18,550 nucleotides of DNA from Candidatus Acidiferrales bacterium. GTDB taxonomy: Bacteria > Acidobacteriota > Terriglobia > Acidoferrales > UBA7541. The notes beneath the pieces are model-generated. The model was not told the origin of the DNA and searched no databases. It saw only the letters and a program-made list of their open reading frames with translations. This document shows, piece after piece, positions 1 to 7,355 of the stretch; positions within the stretch are counted from its first letter, which is position 1; the number at the start of each line of letters is the position of its first letter. The stretch is taken from contig JASHYE010000420.1 in assembly GCA_030043155.1 (NCBI GenBank), positions 1-18,550 on the forward strand, read 5' to 3'. The translations under genes and the position numbers were made by a program.

Positions 1-2035
1 GGGCACGCGAAGGATCCTCGACGAGCGCAAATGCTTCGCCGCGCGCTAAATCGAGAAGCTTATGATCACGCAACGGATGCGCCATGTGGAAGGCAACGTC
101 TCCGTGCTGTTTGGTGCCGAAAAATTCGCCGGGACCGCGCAGTTTCAAATCCTGTTCAGCGATCTGAAATCCGTCGGAGGTAGAGACGAGAGTTTCGAGG
201 CGGGATCGGGCCTCTTCGCTCACATTTTTCGGTGCGACCAGAATGCAATGCGATTTGTGCGCGCCACGCCCGATGCGTCCGCGAAGCTGGTGAAGCTGTG
301 CGAGTCCGAAGCGGTCGGCGTGCTCGATCACCATTACCGTTGCATTTCGCACATCGACGCCGACTTCTACGACCGTTGTAGCCACCAGAATTTGAATTTG
401 CCCGCTGCGAAACTGTTCCATCACTTGCTCTTTTTCTTCGCTGCGCAGCCGGCCATGCAGAAGACCGAGCTTTAATTTCGGGAAGACGCTTTTCGAGAGG
501 CGCTCGTATTCTGCGGTGGCGGCTTTCAGCTCCTGCTTCGATTCTTCGACGACGGGATAGATGATGTACGCCTGACGGCCGCTCGCGATTTCGCGGCGCA
601 CGGCTTCCCATACGCCGAGAAGGTTTTCTTCCGCGCTCCAGCGCGTTTGGACAGGCGTGCGGCCAGGCGGCATTTCGTCGATGATGGAGAGGTCGAGATC
701 GCCGTAAAGCGTGAGTGCGAGGGTGCGAGGAATCGGCGTTGCGGTCATCACCAGCGCGTGAGGAGACGCGCCCTTTTCGGCGAGATGCTTGCGCTGCAAA
801 ACGCCGAAGCGGTGCTGCTCGTCGATGATTACGAGGCCGAGCTTCGCAAATTTCACAGCTTCTTCGATAAGGGCGTGCGTGCCAGTGACAAAACGAGCTT
901 CGCCGGATGCAATGCGAGCGAGTGCATCCTGTTTTTCGCGGAATTTCATTCCACTGACGAGCAGTTCGACCGAATAGTTCGCGGCGGCAAAAATCCTTCG
1001 TGCTGACAGATAGTGCTGCACAGCGAGAATTTCCGTCGGGGCCATGAGCGCGACCTGATAGCCATTTTCGATGACGATCGTGGCGGCTTCGAGCGCGACG
1101 ATGGTTTTGCCGCTGCCGACATCGCCCTCGAGAAGACGATTCATCGGGCGCGCGCGTTCGAGGTCCGTTGCGATTTCCGCTAGAACCCGTTTTTGCGCTG
1201 CTGTCGGCTTGAAGGGAAGAATTGTTTTTAGGGCTTCGCGGATCTTTTCCTGGCGAACCTGCATAGGGATCCCGATCTGTTGCTGTTCGCGCTGGCGCCG
1301 CATTGCCAAGCCGAGTTGGTAGAGAAAAAATTCCTCGAAAATCATGCGGACTTGAGCAGGGCTGCGAAATTCGTTCAGCAAATTGGGGTCTGCGTCTTTT
1401 TCGGGGAAGTGCACGTGCAGAAGGGCTTCGCGCTTGGAAGGGAATGCGTAACGCTCAAGAATTTCCTCGGAAAGTGGATCGGGGATTTCACCGTCGAAAT
1501 CCTGGACGATACGAAAAATGATGCGGCGGAGCATGCGCGAGCTGACGTCGCCGATGGCTTCATAGACCGGAACGATGCGGCCCACGTCGGCCGATTCGCT
1601 CGCGTCGTCACCGGGCTGGAGCAGCTCGTATTCCGGATTGATCATTTCCATTTCGAGCGGGCGGTTGGGATTGATAGTGATTTTGCCGTGCAGGACGAGC
1701 GGCTGACCGGGCTTGAATTTTCCGTTGAGATAGGCGCCGTGAAAGAATCGCGCGGGGAGCCTGCCAGTAGCGTCTTTCACGCGGAGGTGGAACATGGCAT
1801 TGCGGCGGCCGGCGAATCGAACGAGGCTGGCGCTCTCGACTTCGACGCGCATGGTGGCGACTTGGTCAGGAACGATGTCGCCGATTTTCGAGAAATGGAT
1901 GCGGTCCTCGTAGCGAAACGGCAAGTAATTCAAAAGATGGCCGACGGTGGTAATGCCTCGCTCAGCGAGCAGGGCGGTACGGTGAGGGCCGAGGCCTTTG
2001 AGAGCGGTGACTGGAGTGTTGGAGTTAACGCTCAT
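1..2035 (-). CDS. recG: ATP-dependent DNA helicase RecG (3' end cut by window edge)
   Basis: RecG is a monomeric superfamily 2 helicase that remodels stalled replication forks and Holliday junctions. The reading frame is open from an ATG at 2035 to base 1, giving about 678 residues; E. coli RecG has 693, so only a short C-terminus is missing. The N-terminal wedge/OB region begins at once (TALKGLGPHRTALLAERG, then LPFRYED). Helicase motifs are clear: Walker A GDVGSGKT near residue 305, DEQHRFG (motif II) near 405, TATPIPRTLALTLYGDLD just after it (motif III), and QLRGRIGRG (motif VI) near 586. The family assignment is secure. The start is supported by the family's N-terminal alignment rather than by a good ribosome site; the nearest candidate, AGGAC, lies rather far upstream. 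It is divergent from the sigma-factor operon. Confidence 0.96.
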   Translation of the reverse strand, partial: MSVNSNTPVTALKGLGPHRTALLAERGITTVGHLLNYLPFRYEDRIHFSKIGDIVPDQVATMRVEVESASLVRFAGRRNAMFHLRVKDATGRLPARFFHGAYLNGKFKPGQPLVLHGKITINPNRPLEMEMINPEYELLQPGDDASESADVGRIVPVYEAIGDVSSRMLRRIIFRIVQDFDGEIPDPLSEEILERYAFPSKREALLHVHFPEKDADPNLLNEFRSPAQVRMIFEEFFLYQLGLAMRRQREQQQIGIPMQVRQEKIREALKTILPFKPTAAQKRVLAEIATDLERARPMNRLLEGDVGSGKTIVALEAATIVIENGYQVALMAPTEILAVQHYLSARRIFAAANYSVELLVSGMKFREKQDALARIASGEARFVTGTHALIEEAVKFAKLGLVIIDEQHRFGVLQRKHLAEKGASPHALVMTATPIPRTLALTLYGDLDLSIIDEMPPGRTPVQTRWSAEENLLGVWEAVRREIASGRQAYIIYPVVEESKQELKAATAEYERLSKSVFPKLKLGLLHGRLRSEEKEQVMEQFRSGQIQILVATTVVEVGVDVRNATVMVIEHADRFGLAQLHQLRGRIGRGAHKSHCILVAPKNVSEEARSRLETLVSTSDGFQIAEQDLKLRGPGEFFGTKQHGDVAFHMAHPLRDHKLLDLARGEAFALVEDPSRA

Positions 2036-2074
2036 GCAAGAATCAATATTCGTCCTGAATTGACTATGAGCGAG

Positions 2075-2083
2075 ACTTTAGCA
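2075..2083 (-). promoter_or_regulatory. possible extended -10 promoter for recG
   Basis: On the minus strand, TGCTAAAGT matches the extended -10 form TGn-TANNNT about 40 bases upstream of the recG ATG. No convincing -35 hexamer lies at the right distance, so this is tentative. Confidence 0.3.
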
Positions 2084-2278
2084 CATCGGGTGAGAGAGTC
2101 CTGGAGCAAGAAAGTGGGTGCTTACCAAAGAGCGGCACGCACGTCTAAGCCTATATGATGGAACAGGGCAGCGGGTTGTGAGGGTCCGGCGCGAGGGCAT
2201 TTGTGGCAAATCGCGGCAAGCAACCGAGAAGCAAGCCCTTCGGAGAGGCATCTCAGGGCAAGCGGGTCGCATCCGGCT

Positions 2279-2917
2279 ATGAACGCGATGGGGATGAGCG
2301 CGACGCTGGGACGGGCAGCGGTGCAGCGAGCCGTGCAGAAAACGGACGAACAGCTCCTGGTGCGTCAGGCACAAGCAGGCAACAGGCCCGCTTTTGAGGA
2401 ACTGGTGCGTCGGTATGACCGGGATGTGCTGCGGCTGGCATTGAATCTGGTGCGCGGCTCGGAAGATGCGCGCGATTTGTATCAGGAGATTTTCCTTCGC
2501 GTCTACCGGAACCTGGCACGCTTCCGATTCGAGTGCAGCTTTTACACGTGGATTTACCGGATTGCGACAAACGTGTGCCTGGATCATTTGCGGCGGAAGA
2601 ATACGCGAAAAGAAGAACAGGCGCCGCAGTTGCCGGACGCGGAAGGTGTGGCGCCGGATTTTTTTGACCGGCAAGTGGAGCAGCGGTCGGCGGCAAATCC
2701 AGAACGCAATTTACTGGGGCAGGAATTGGGGAAGCATATCGATGCAGCGCTGGATGGATTGTCTCCGAGGGAGCGGATGGTGTTTGAGTTGAAGCACTAC
2801 GAGGGGCTGAGATTGCGAGCGATCGGGGACATGCTGGGAACTTCGGAAGAAACCGTGAAGAACTCGCTCTTTCGTGCGACGCGAAAATTGCGGGCGAGTT
2901 TGGACGGGATTCGGTAA
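2279..2917 (+). CDS. ECF-type RNA polymerase sigma-70 family factor (first module)
   Basis: This is a 212-residue ECF (group 4) sigma factor, a promoter-specificity subunit normally held inactive by an anti-sigma factor. Sigma region 2 spans roughly residues 38-105, with RRYDRDVLRLALNLVRG, DARDLYQEIFLRVYRNL and the FRFECSFYTWIYRIATN segment. Region 4 spans about 152-205 with LSPRERMVFELKHYEGL and the helix-turn-helix IGDMLGTSEETVKNSLFRA. The ATG at 2279 is chosen because homology-like sequence begins soon after it. An in-frame TTG at 2201, preceded by GAGGG, would add 26 residues and cannot be excluded. The zinc-finger anti-sigma gene follows 34 bases after the stop, the usual arrangement for a co-transcribed, autoregulated pair. 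The 243 bases between recG and this start contain no gene; CGTCTA at 2142-2147 resembles an ECF -10 but has no clear -35. Confidence 0.93.
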   Translation: MNAMGMSATLGRAAVQRAVQKTDEQLLVRQAQAGNRPAFEELVRRYDRDVLRLALNLVRGSEDARDLYQEIFLRVYRNLARFRFECSFYTWIYRIATNVCLDHLRRKNTRKEEQAPQLPDAEGVAPDFFDRQVEQRSAANPERNLLGQELGKHIDAALDGLSPRERMVFELKHYEGLRLRAIGDMLGTSEETVKNSLFRATRKLRASLDGIR

Positions 2918-2951
2918 GCATTTGCAGGGTGTTGTAGTTAAGGAGTAGAGA

Positions 2952-3959
2952 ATGCGAGAAATTGACAAGCCCTCCGGCGGATGTCCGGAGTTCGAAGAAG
3001 AGATCATGCTCTACGCGGCGGACGAGCTCGAAGGCGCGGAGAAAGACACGTTTGAAGAGCATCTGGATGTCTGCACGCGGTGCATGAGCGCCGTGGACGC
3101 CGAGAGGAAATTGGCGGAAGTTGCCGCGAGAGGGCGTCTGGAGCCAAGTCCAGCGCTGCTGGCGAGCTGCCGTAACCGTTTTGAGGATTCGTTGGACGAG
3201 ATGGACACCCGGCCGCTTCTTAAGCGCTGGGCGGAGGCGCTGTTCCCGGCGCACTGGATGGCAATGTATCCGGCAGCGAGCGTGGCGGCGCTGCTGCTGA
3301 TCGGGTTTTCGGTGGGAATGGTAGTGCCATGGCATTCGCAAGGGCCAAACATGACGTCACCTGTTCGTCAGGCTGCGATGCTGGGCGCGACGGGACTGGA
3401 TACCCAGGCACTGCAATCCGCGAATGTTTCGGGAATCAACTGGACACCGAGTCAGAATAATCAGCCGCCGCAGATCGTGATTCAGTTGAATACGCAGCGG
3501 CCGCTTACCGTTCAGGGAACAGTGTACGACAGCGACGTGAAGCGATTTCTGCTGTACGTGTTGCACAACAATCGCCGGTTTCCCCCCGACGTGCGAATCA
3601 ATGCGGTGGAGCTGTTGAAAGTGCGGGCGGACGATCCGGACGTCGAGCAGGCGCTATCCCGGGCGGTGCTAAACGACAGCAATCCAGCAGTACGGCTGAA
3701 GGCGTTGGACGCCTTGACGTCGGGAAAACCGGACGACACGAGCATAGAGACTATGCTGACGGCATTGACGAAGGACACGAATATCGGAGTTCGCGTGGAA
3801 GCAATCAATGCATTGCGCGCCGCTTCCGAGCAAGGCGGATTGCTGGCGGACCCGCAGGCGCTGAACGTGCTGCGTGAGAGGATGCAGAAGGACCCGAATA
3901 CATATATCCGGCTGCAGAGCGCGGCAGCGATTCAGCAGGCTCCCGCGAATCAACCGTGA
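2952..3959 (+). CDS. membrane anti-sigma factor: zf-HC2 domain, TM helix, HEAT-like repeats
   Basis: This 335-residue protein follows the sigma gene and has a strong ribosome site (AGGAG, 6 bases before the ATG). Its N-terminus is a zinc-binding anti-sigma domain with Cys11, His37, Cys41 and Cys44 (HLDVCTRC fits H-x3-C-x2-C), the ligand pattern of the ZAS family that includes RsrA. A hydrophobic stretch at about residues 105-125 (ASVAALLLIGFSVGMVV) is the single membrane helix. A linker to about 180 is followed by helical repeats from about 210 to 330 that read as HEAT/PBS-lyase-like units (VRINAVELLK, VRLKALDALTS, VRVEAINALRA, IRLQSAAAIQQ). The expected topology is zinc domain in the cytosol binding the sigma factor and HEAT repeats in the periplasm, possibly as the sensor. 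The latter role is inference. The stop overlaps the next ATG by 4 bases (ATGA), so translation is probably coupled. Confidence 0.88.
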   Translation: MREIDKPSGGCPEFEEEIMLYAADELEGAEKDTFEEHLDVCTRCMSAVDAERKLAEVAARGRLEPSPALLASCRNRFEDSLDEMDTRPLLKRWAEALFPAHWMAMYPAASVAALLLIGFSVGMVVPWHSQGPNMTSPVRQAAMLGATGLDTQALQSANVSGINWTPSQNNQPPQIVIQLNTQRPLTVQGTVYDSDVKRFLLYVLHNNRRFPPDVRINAVELLKVRADDPDVEQALSRAVLNDSNPAVRLKALDALTSGKPDDTSIETMLTALTKDTNIGVRVEAINALRAASEQGGLLADPQALNVLRERMQKDPNTYIRLQSAAAIQQAPANQP

Positions 3960-5299
3960 TGAGGGCGATGCGAGAACGAAATCCAATGAGACGAAGAATT
4001 CCAGGAATGGCGATAGCTGGGGCATTGGCGCTGATGCCCATGTGGGCGTGGGCGGGACCGGGACACGCAAATCGCGTGACTGCAGACAAGACAGGGCAAT
4101 TCTCGACGAGTGCCGGATTGCATTTGAGGGTGGTGGCGGATCAGGGTGACATTCGGATACTGACCGGGAGCGCTTCGCAAGTGAGTTACCGCGCGCATTT
4201 GGAAACGGATGCGAGCGACGCCAACGCGCAGCAAATCTTAAATGCTTTTGCTTTGGAAGCACGAAATGATTCGGACGGAGTGGTATTGGTGGCGCGTTCG
4301 CCACATCTTGGCTGGGGCCACCATTTGTGGGTGGCGCTGGAAGTAACCGTTCCGCATAACTACAACCTGGATCTCACGACAGAGGGCGGAAACATTCAGA
4401 TTGCGGATGTGCAAGGGCGAGTGGTAGCGCAGACCGCGGGTGGAAATATTTCCGCAGGGCAAATCGATGGACCGGCGCGGCTTGTGACCGACGGCGGGCA
4501 TATTTTCGTGAAGAACGTGGGCGGGGATTTGACCGCTTCGACTGGCGGCGGAGACATCACGGTCGGAGCAGTGGCCGGTGGAGCGATTTTGCGGACGGGC
4601 GGCGGCCATATTCGAGTGGCGTCGATTACGGGAGCCGGGCGACTGGACACTGGCGGCGGCGATATTTCGCTGGAGCATGCGGGTTCGGGATTGGTGGTGA
4701 GCACGGGCGGCGGAGAAATTGAAGTAGGAGAGGCTTCGGGATTGATTCGCGCGCGAACAGGGGGCGGAGGGATTCGCGTGGTGCGATCCTCGGGACCAAC
4801 GGAACTCGAAACTGGCGCGGGTAGCGTCTACCTGATGCAGGTGCAGAACGCGATCAGAGCAACGACGGGAGCAGGGGGAATTGTCGCGTGGTTCGGCCCT
4901 GACGCGAAGCTGACAAGTCCGTGCCGGCTGGCTGCGGGCGAAGGAGACATTGACGTTTATCTTCCGAAGGAACTCGCGGTGACCGTGGACGCGCAGGTGG
5001 AATTGGGTGGAGACCATCGCGTAGTGGTGGATCCCGCGTTTCCCCTGAAAGTGACATATGGCGAGCCGGGAGAAGGAAGTGAAGTGGTGCGGGCGGAGGG
5101 AGCGTTGAATGGAGGCGGGGCTACGCTGGTGCTGCGCACGGTTTCGGGGAACATTCGACTGATGCTGAATGACGCAGAGCACGAGCGGCAGCAGATGGAA
5201 AAGCTGAAGGAACAGATGGAGGAGATGCAGCGGCAGCTGGAAATAAATTTGATGAAGATACAGATTCCGCAGCCGCCGCAGCCTCCGGACCAGCCGTAG
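3956..5299 (+). CDS. exported DUF4097-type beta-solenoid protein with 18-residue repeats
   Basis: This 447-residue protein begins with a signal peptide: a basic start, a hydrophobic core (MAIAGALALMPMWAWA), and probable cleavage after AWA. A start at 3986 (MRRRIPG) would give a more classical signal peptide, but the ATG at 3956 overlaps the anti-sigma stop and is kept. After an N-terminal beta region (about 45-140), residues 142-303 are nine uninterrupted 18-residue repeats of the form TGGG(D/H/E)I, followed by a looser tenth. The solenoid leads into an all-beta stretch to about 405. The tail is an amphipathic helix (QMEEMQRQLEINLMK, about 411-435) and a proline-rich end. DUF4097 is labelled a putative adhesin family, but its biochemical role is not established. 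Its place in a sigma operon suggests an envelope or surface function. Confidence 0.85.
   Translation: MMRAMRERNPMRRRIPGMAIAGALALMPMWAWAGPGHANRVTADKTGQFSTSAGLHLRVVADQGDIRILTGSASQVSYRAHLETDASDANAQQILNAFALEARNDSDGVVLVARSPHLGWGHHLWVALEVTVPHNYNLDLTTEGGNIQIADVQGRVVAQTAGGNISAGQIDGPARLVTDGGHIFVKNVGGDLTASTGGGDITVGAVAGGAILRTGGGHIRVASITGAGRLDTGGGDISLEHAGSGLVVSTGGGEIEVGEASGLIRARTGGGGIRVVRSSGPTELETGAGSVYLMQVQNAIRATTGAGGIVAWFGPDAKLTSPCRLAAGEGDIDVYLPKELAVTVDAQVELGGDHRVVVDPAFPLKVTYGEPGEGSEVVRAEGALNGGGATLVLRTVSGNIRLMLNDAEHERQQMEKLKEQMEEMQRQLEINLMKIQIPQPPQPPDQP
4379..4864 (+). repeat. nine in-frame 54-base (18-residue) coding repeats
   Basis: From residue 142 of the DUF4097 protein, nine consecutive units of exactly 18 codons occur with no insertion or deletion. 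Unit starts read TEGGNI, TAGGNI, TDGGHI, TGGGDI, TGGGHI, TGGGDI, TGGGEI, TGGGGI and TGAGSV. Conservation sits at the first six residues and at a Gly about position 13. The remainder varies, so these are old, diverged repeats and not a recent DNA expansion. A tenth unit beginning at 4865 (TGAGGI) breaks the spacing. Confidence 0.92.
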
Positions 5300-5328
5300 G
5301 TTTCAGATTCGCAGGCAGGGGGAAAAGC

Positions 5329-6123
5329 ATGGATGCGAGCATCTTGAGCAAAGTGCGGGCATATCGATGGTTTGGATTGTGGCTAAGCTTGGCGGCGGTT
5401 GCAGGATTTTTGTTCATGGCGCTTCCGGCGCAGGCGTCGACCGCGGTTTTCGATCAAACTTATCCGTTGCACGCTGGAGGAGTTTTTGCCCTGGAGAATG
5501 TGAATGGCGCTGTGCAGATTGAGGGATGGGACCGTCAGGAGGTGGAAGTGCATGCGGTGAAGACGGCACTGCATGAGGGCGACGATCTGAGTATGGTGCA
5601 TATCGACATCCAGAGCGACGGAGAACAGGTGGCCGTGAACACTCGCTATCCGGCGGGAAGCGGGGTGCAGGTGACGGTGGATTACGAGATTCATGTTCCT
5701 TACAAAATGCGCTGGGCGGAAGTGCAGACGGTGAACGGAGATGTGCGTGTTCGAGGAATTGCGGGCGCAGGGATTCTGGGATCAGTGAATGGGAACGTCC
5801 AAATGGTCGACAGCGATGGGCGTTTCAGCGCAAGAACAACGAATGGGGATGTGCGTTTGCAAATGAAATCGATGCCGGACGGTGATCCGGTGACCTTGAC
5901 GACGGTGAATGGGTCGGTGGTGCTGTCACTCCCTGAGCAGGTGAACGCGGATGTTCGAGTCGTGAACCGAAATGGCAATTTCCAGTCAGACTTTCCACTG
6001 GTGACGCTGGGAGCGTACACGTCAAGCCGGTTTCGAGGACGGCTTGGAAGCGGCGGCGGCGAGATTTTCATGAGCACGGTGAACGGGGCGATCCGGCTGG
6101 TGAACGGCCATCCCACGGTCTAG
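5329..6123 (+). CDS. exported DUF4097-type protein (second copy in the operon)
   Basis: This 264-residue protein has a signal peptide (hydrophobic core about residues 14-33, probable cleavage after AQA at 36) and a good ribosome site, AGGGGGA, 5 bases before the ATG. The mature chain is beta-rich and carries DUF4097-style rungs with Asn-Gly at the turn: NVNGAVQIEG (57), TVNGDVRVRG (134), SVNGNVQMVD (152), TTNGDVRLQM (170), TVNGSVVLSL (192) and a final TVNGAIRLVNG near the C-terminus. The units starting at 134 and 152 are exactly 18 residues long; later ones carry short insertions. It is a diverged paralogue of the preceding gene, 29 bases downstream. Its molecular function is unknown; location in the periplasm or at the surface is inferred from the signal peptide. 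Confidence 0.85.
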   Translation: MDASILSKVRAYRWFGLWLSLAAVAGFLFMALPAQASTAVFDQTYPLHAGGVFALENVNGAVQIEGWDRQEVEVHAVKTALHEGDDLSMVHIDIQSDGEQVAVNTRYPAGSGVQVTVDYEIHVPYKMRWAEVQTVNGDVRVRGIAGAGILGSVNGNVQMVDSDGRFSARTTNGDVRLQMKSMPDGDPVTLTTVNGSVVLSLPEQVNADVRVVNRNGNFQSDFPLVTLGAYTSSRFRGRLGSGGGEIFMSTVNGAIRLVNGHPTV

Positions 6124-6169
6124 CCGCCTAACCAAAAGGCAAAGAATTCGTCCAACAGGGAGAACAAAA

Positions 6170-7279
6170 ATGCGCGGTCTAACGTATATGAAGTATATGG
6201 GCCTCGGAGCACTGATCATGGGACTTACCCTGACAGGAGTAGCCCAAGAAACGCCACAGCAAACCGCTCCGGCGAAACAGGCGCCGAGCGCAACAAAAAC
6301 CAATCCGGATTGCAGCGATGGAACGTGGGATTCGGCGGAGTTCCAGAGAGAAATGGCGCAGATGCAGCGCCGGATCCAAGAGAGTCTTCGAGATGTGCAG
6401 GCCCGCGCGCGCCAGTATGAAGCGGAGGTGGCAACGGAAATGAAAGAAAACGGGATGACTCCGGAGGAATTGGCAAGTTTGGCGGCGAGCGCGCGGAATT
6501 CGGCGCAACAGGCGCAGCAGCTCTTTGCGCAGGCGCCGGGGCTGCTCGAAAGCGATGAGGACACCGGCTGGCTGGGAGTGGAAATGGCGGAAGTGACGCC
6601 AGAGAAGGCGAAGAGCCTGAATCTCAAGTCGGATCGTGGAGTGCTGGTGACGGAGGTTCTGCCGGATGGGCCGTCGGCGAAGGCGGGTTTGCAGACGAAC
6701 GATGTGATTCTGGAATATGACGGCCACGAAGTGGAAGGAACAGTGCAGTTCCGGCGTCTGGTGCGCGAGACGCCCCCGGGGCGGAGCGTGGCCATTACTG
6801 TGTTGCGCGCAGGCCACGAAGAGAAGCTGACAATACAAGTAGGGAATCGCGCAAGGAACACGGAAGGTGAAATGCGCGTAGAAGGACCGCTCGTGGTGCC
6901 GCCACAGGCATTCAATTTCAAAATGGAGATGCCGGAGCTTTTTATGGGCATGACGCCGATGCTGGGAATCGAAGCGGAAGATGTGACTGGGCAATTGGGC
7001 GCGTACTTTCGCGTGCCCGGAGATGATGGCGTGCTGGTCCGTTCGGTGAGCGCAGGAACTCCGGCGGCAAAAGCGGGATTAAAGGCCGGAGACGTGATTA
7101 CCCGCGTGGACGGGGTTACCGTGACGACCCTGGCCGAATTGCGGGCGCAATTGCGGGAGAAGCGGGAAGAAAAAACGGTAAAGCTGATGGTGATGCGGCA
7201 GGGTTCACCTTTGTCGGTGACCGTGACACTGGAATCGCCGGAGCCGCAGCCGGCGAGGGCGCGAAGCGCAGCGCTGTAG
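6170..7279 (+). CDS. secreted tandem-PDZ protein without a protease domain
   Basis: A 369-residue protein with ribosome site AGGGAG 7 bases before the ATG. Residues 1-25 form a signal peptide ending GVA-QE. Residues about 55-123 are charged and helical, probably a coiled coil (REMAQMQRRIQESLRDVQAR). Two PDZ domains follow: PDZ1 about 134-226 (GWLGVEMAEV, RGVLVTEVLPDGPSAKAGL, NDVILEYDGHEV) and PDZ2 about 263-354 (GVLVRSVSAGTPAAKAGLKAGDVITRVDGVTV). The PDZ domains resemble those of HtrA/DegP-type proteins, but there is no trypsin-like domain and no GNSGG motif, so it is probably a binder or adaptor and not a protease. It is the last gene of the first sigma operon, 46 bases after the second DUF4097 gene and followed by a terminator. 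Its ligand is unknown. Confidence 0.9.
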   Translation: MRGLTYMKYMGLGALIMGLTLTGVAQETPQQTAPAKQAPSATKTNPDCSDGTWDSAEFQREMAQMQRRIQESLRDVQARARQYEAEVATEMKENGMTPEELASLAASARNSAQQAQQLFAQAPGLLESDEDTGWLGVEMAEVTPEKAKSLNLKSDRGVLVTEVLPDGPSAKAGLQTNDVILEYDGHEVEGTVQFRRLVRETPPGRSVAITVLRAGHEEKLTIQVGNRARNTEGEMRVEGPLVVPPQAFNFKMEMPELFMGMTPMLGIEAEDVTGQLGAYFRVPGDDGVLVRSVSAGTPAAKAGLKAGDVITRVDGVTVTTLAELRAQLREKREEKTVKLMVMRQGSPLSVTVTLESPEPQPARARSAAL

Positions 7280-7310
7280 ACAATTTTTGCACTGGAACTT
7301 TGGGGAGTGG

Positions 7311-7340
7311 AAAGCCCGGGCGAATGAGTCCGGGCTTTTT
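7311..7340 (+). terminator. Rho-independent terminator of the first sigma operon
   Basis: AAAGCCCGG (7311-7319) pairs perfectly with CCGGGCTTT (7330-7338) across a short loop, and the T-run continues to 7340. It lies 32 bases after the PDZ gene and 16 bases before the end of the convergent operon. In the other direction the stem is followed by only three T bases, so it would work less well there. Confidence 0.88.
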
Positions 7341-7355
7341 GTTTGAAGCGCGAAA

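Noticed and set aside
2277..3341. 354-codon minus-strand open frame opposite the sigma and anti-sigma genes
   Set aside because: Pro/Arg/Ser-rich composition typical of an antisense shadow of GC-rich genes; the plus strand has clear sigma-70 and zf-HC2 domains.
4238..5182. 314-codon minus-strand open frame opposite the DUF4097 repeats
   Set aside because: Its sequence mirrors the 54-base repeat periodicity of the real gene and has no recognisable domain or ribosome site.
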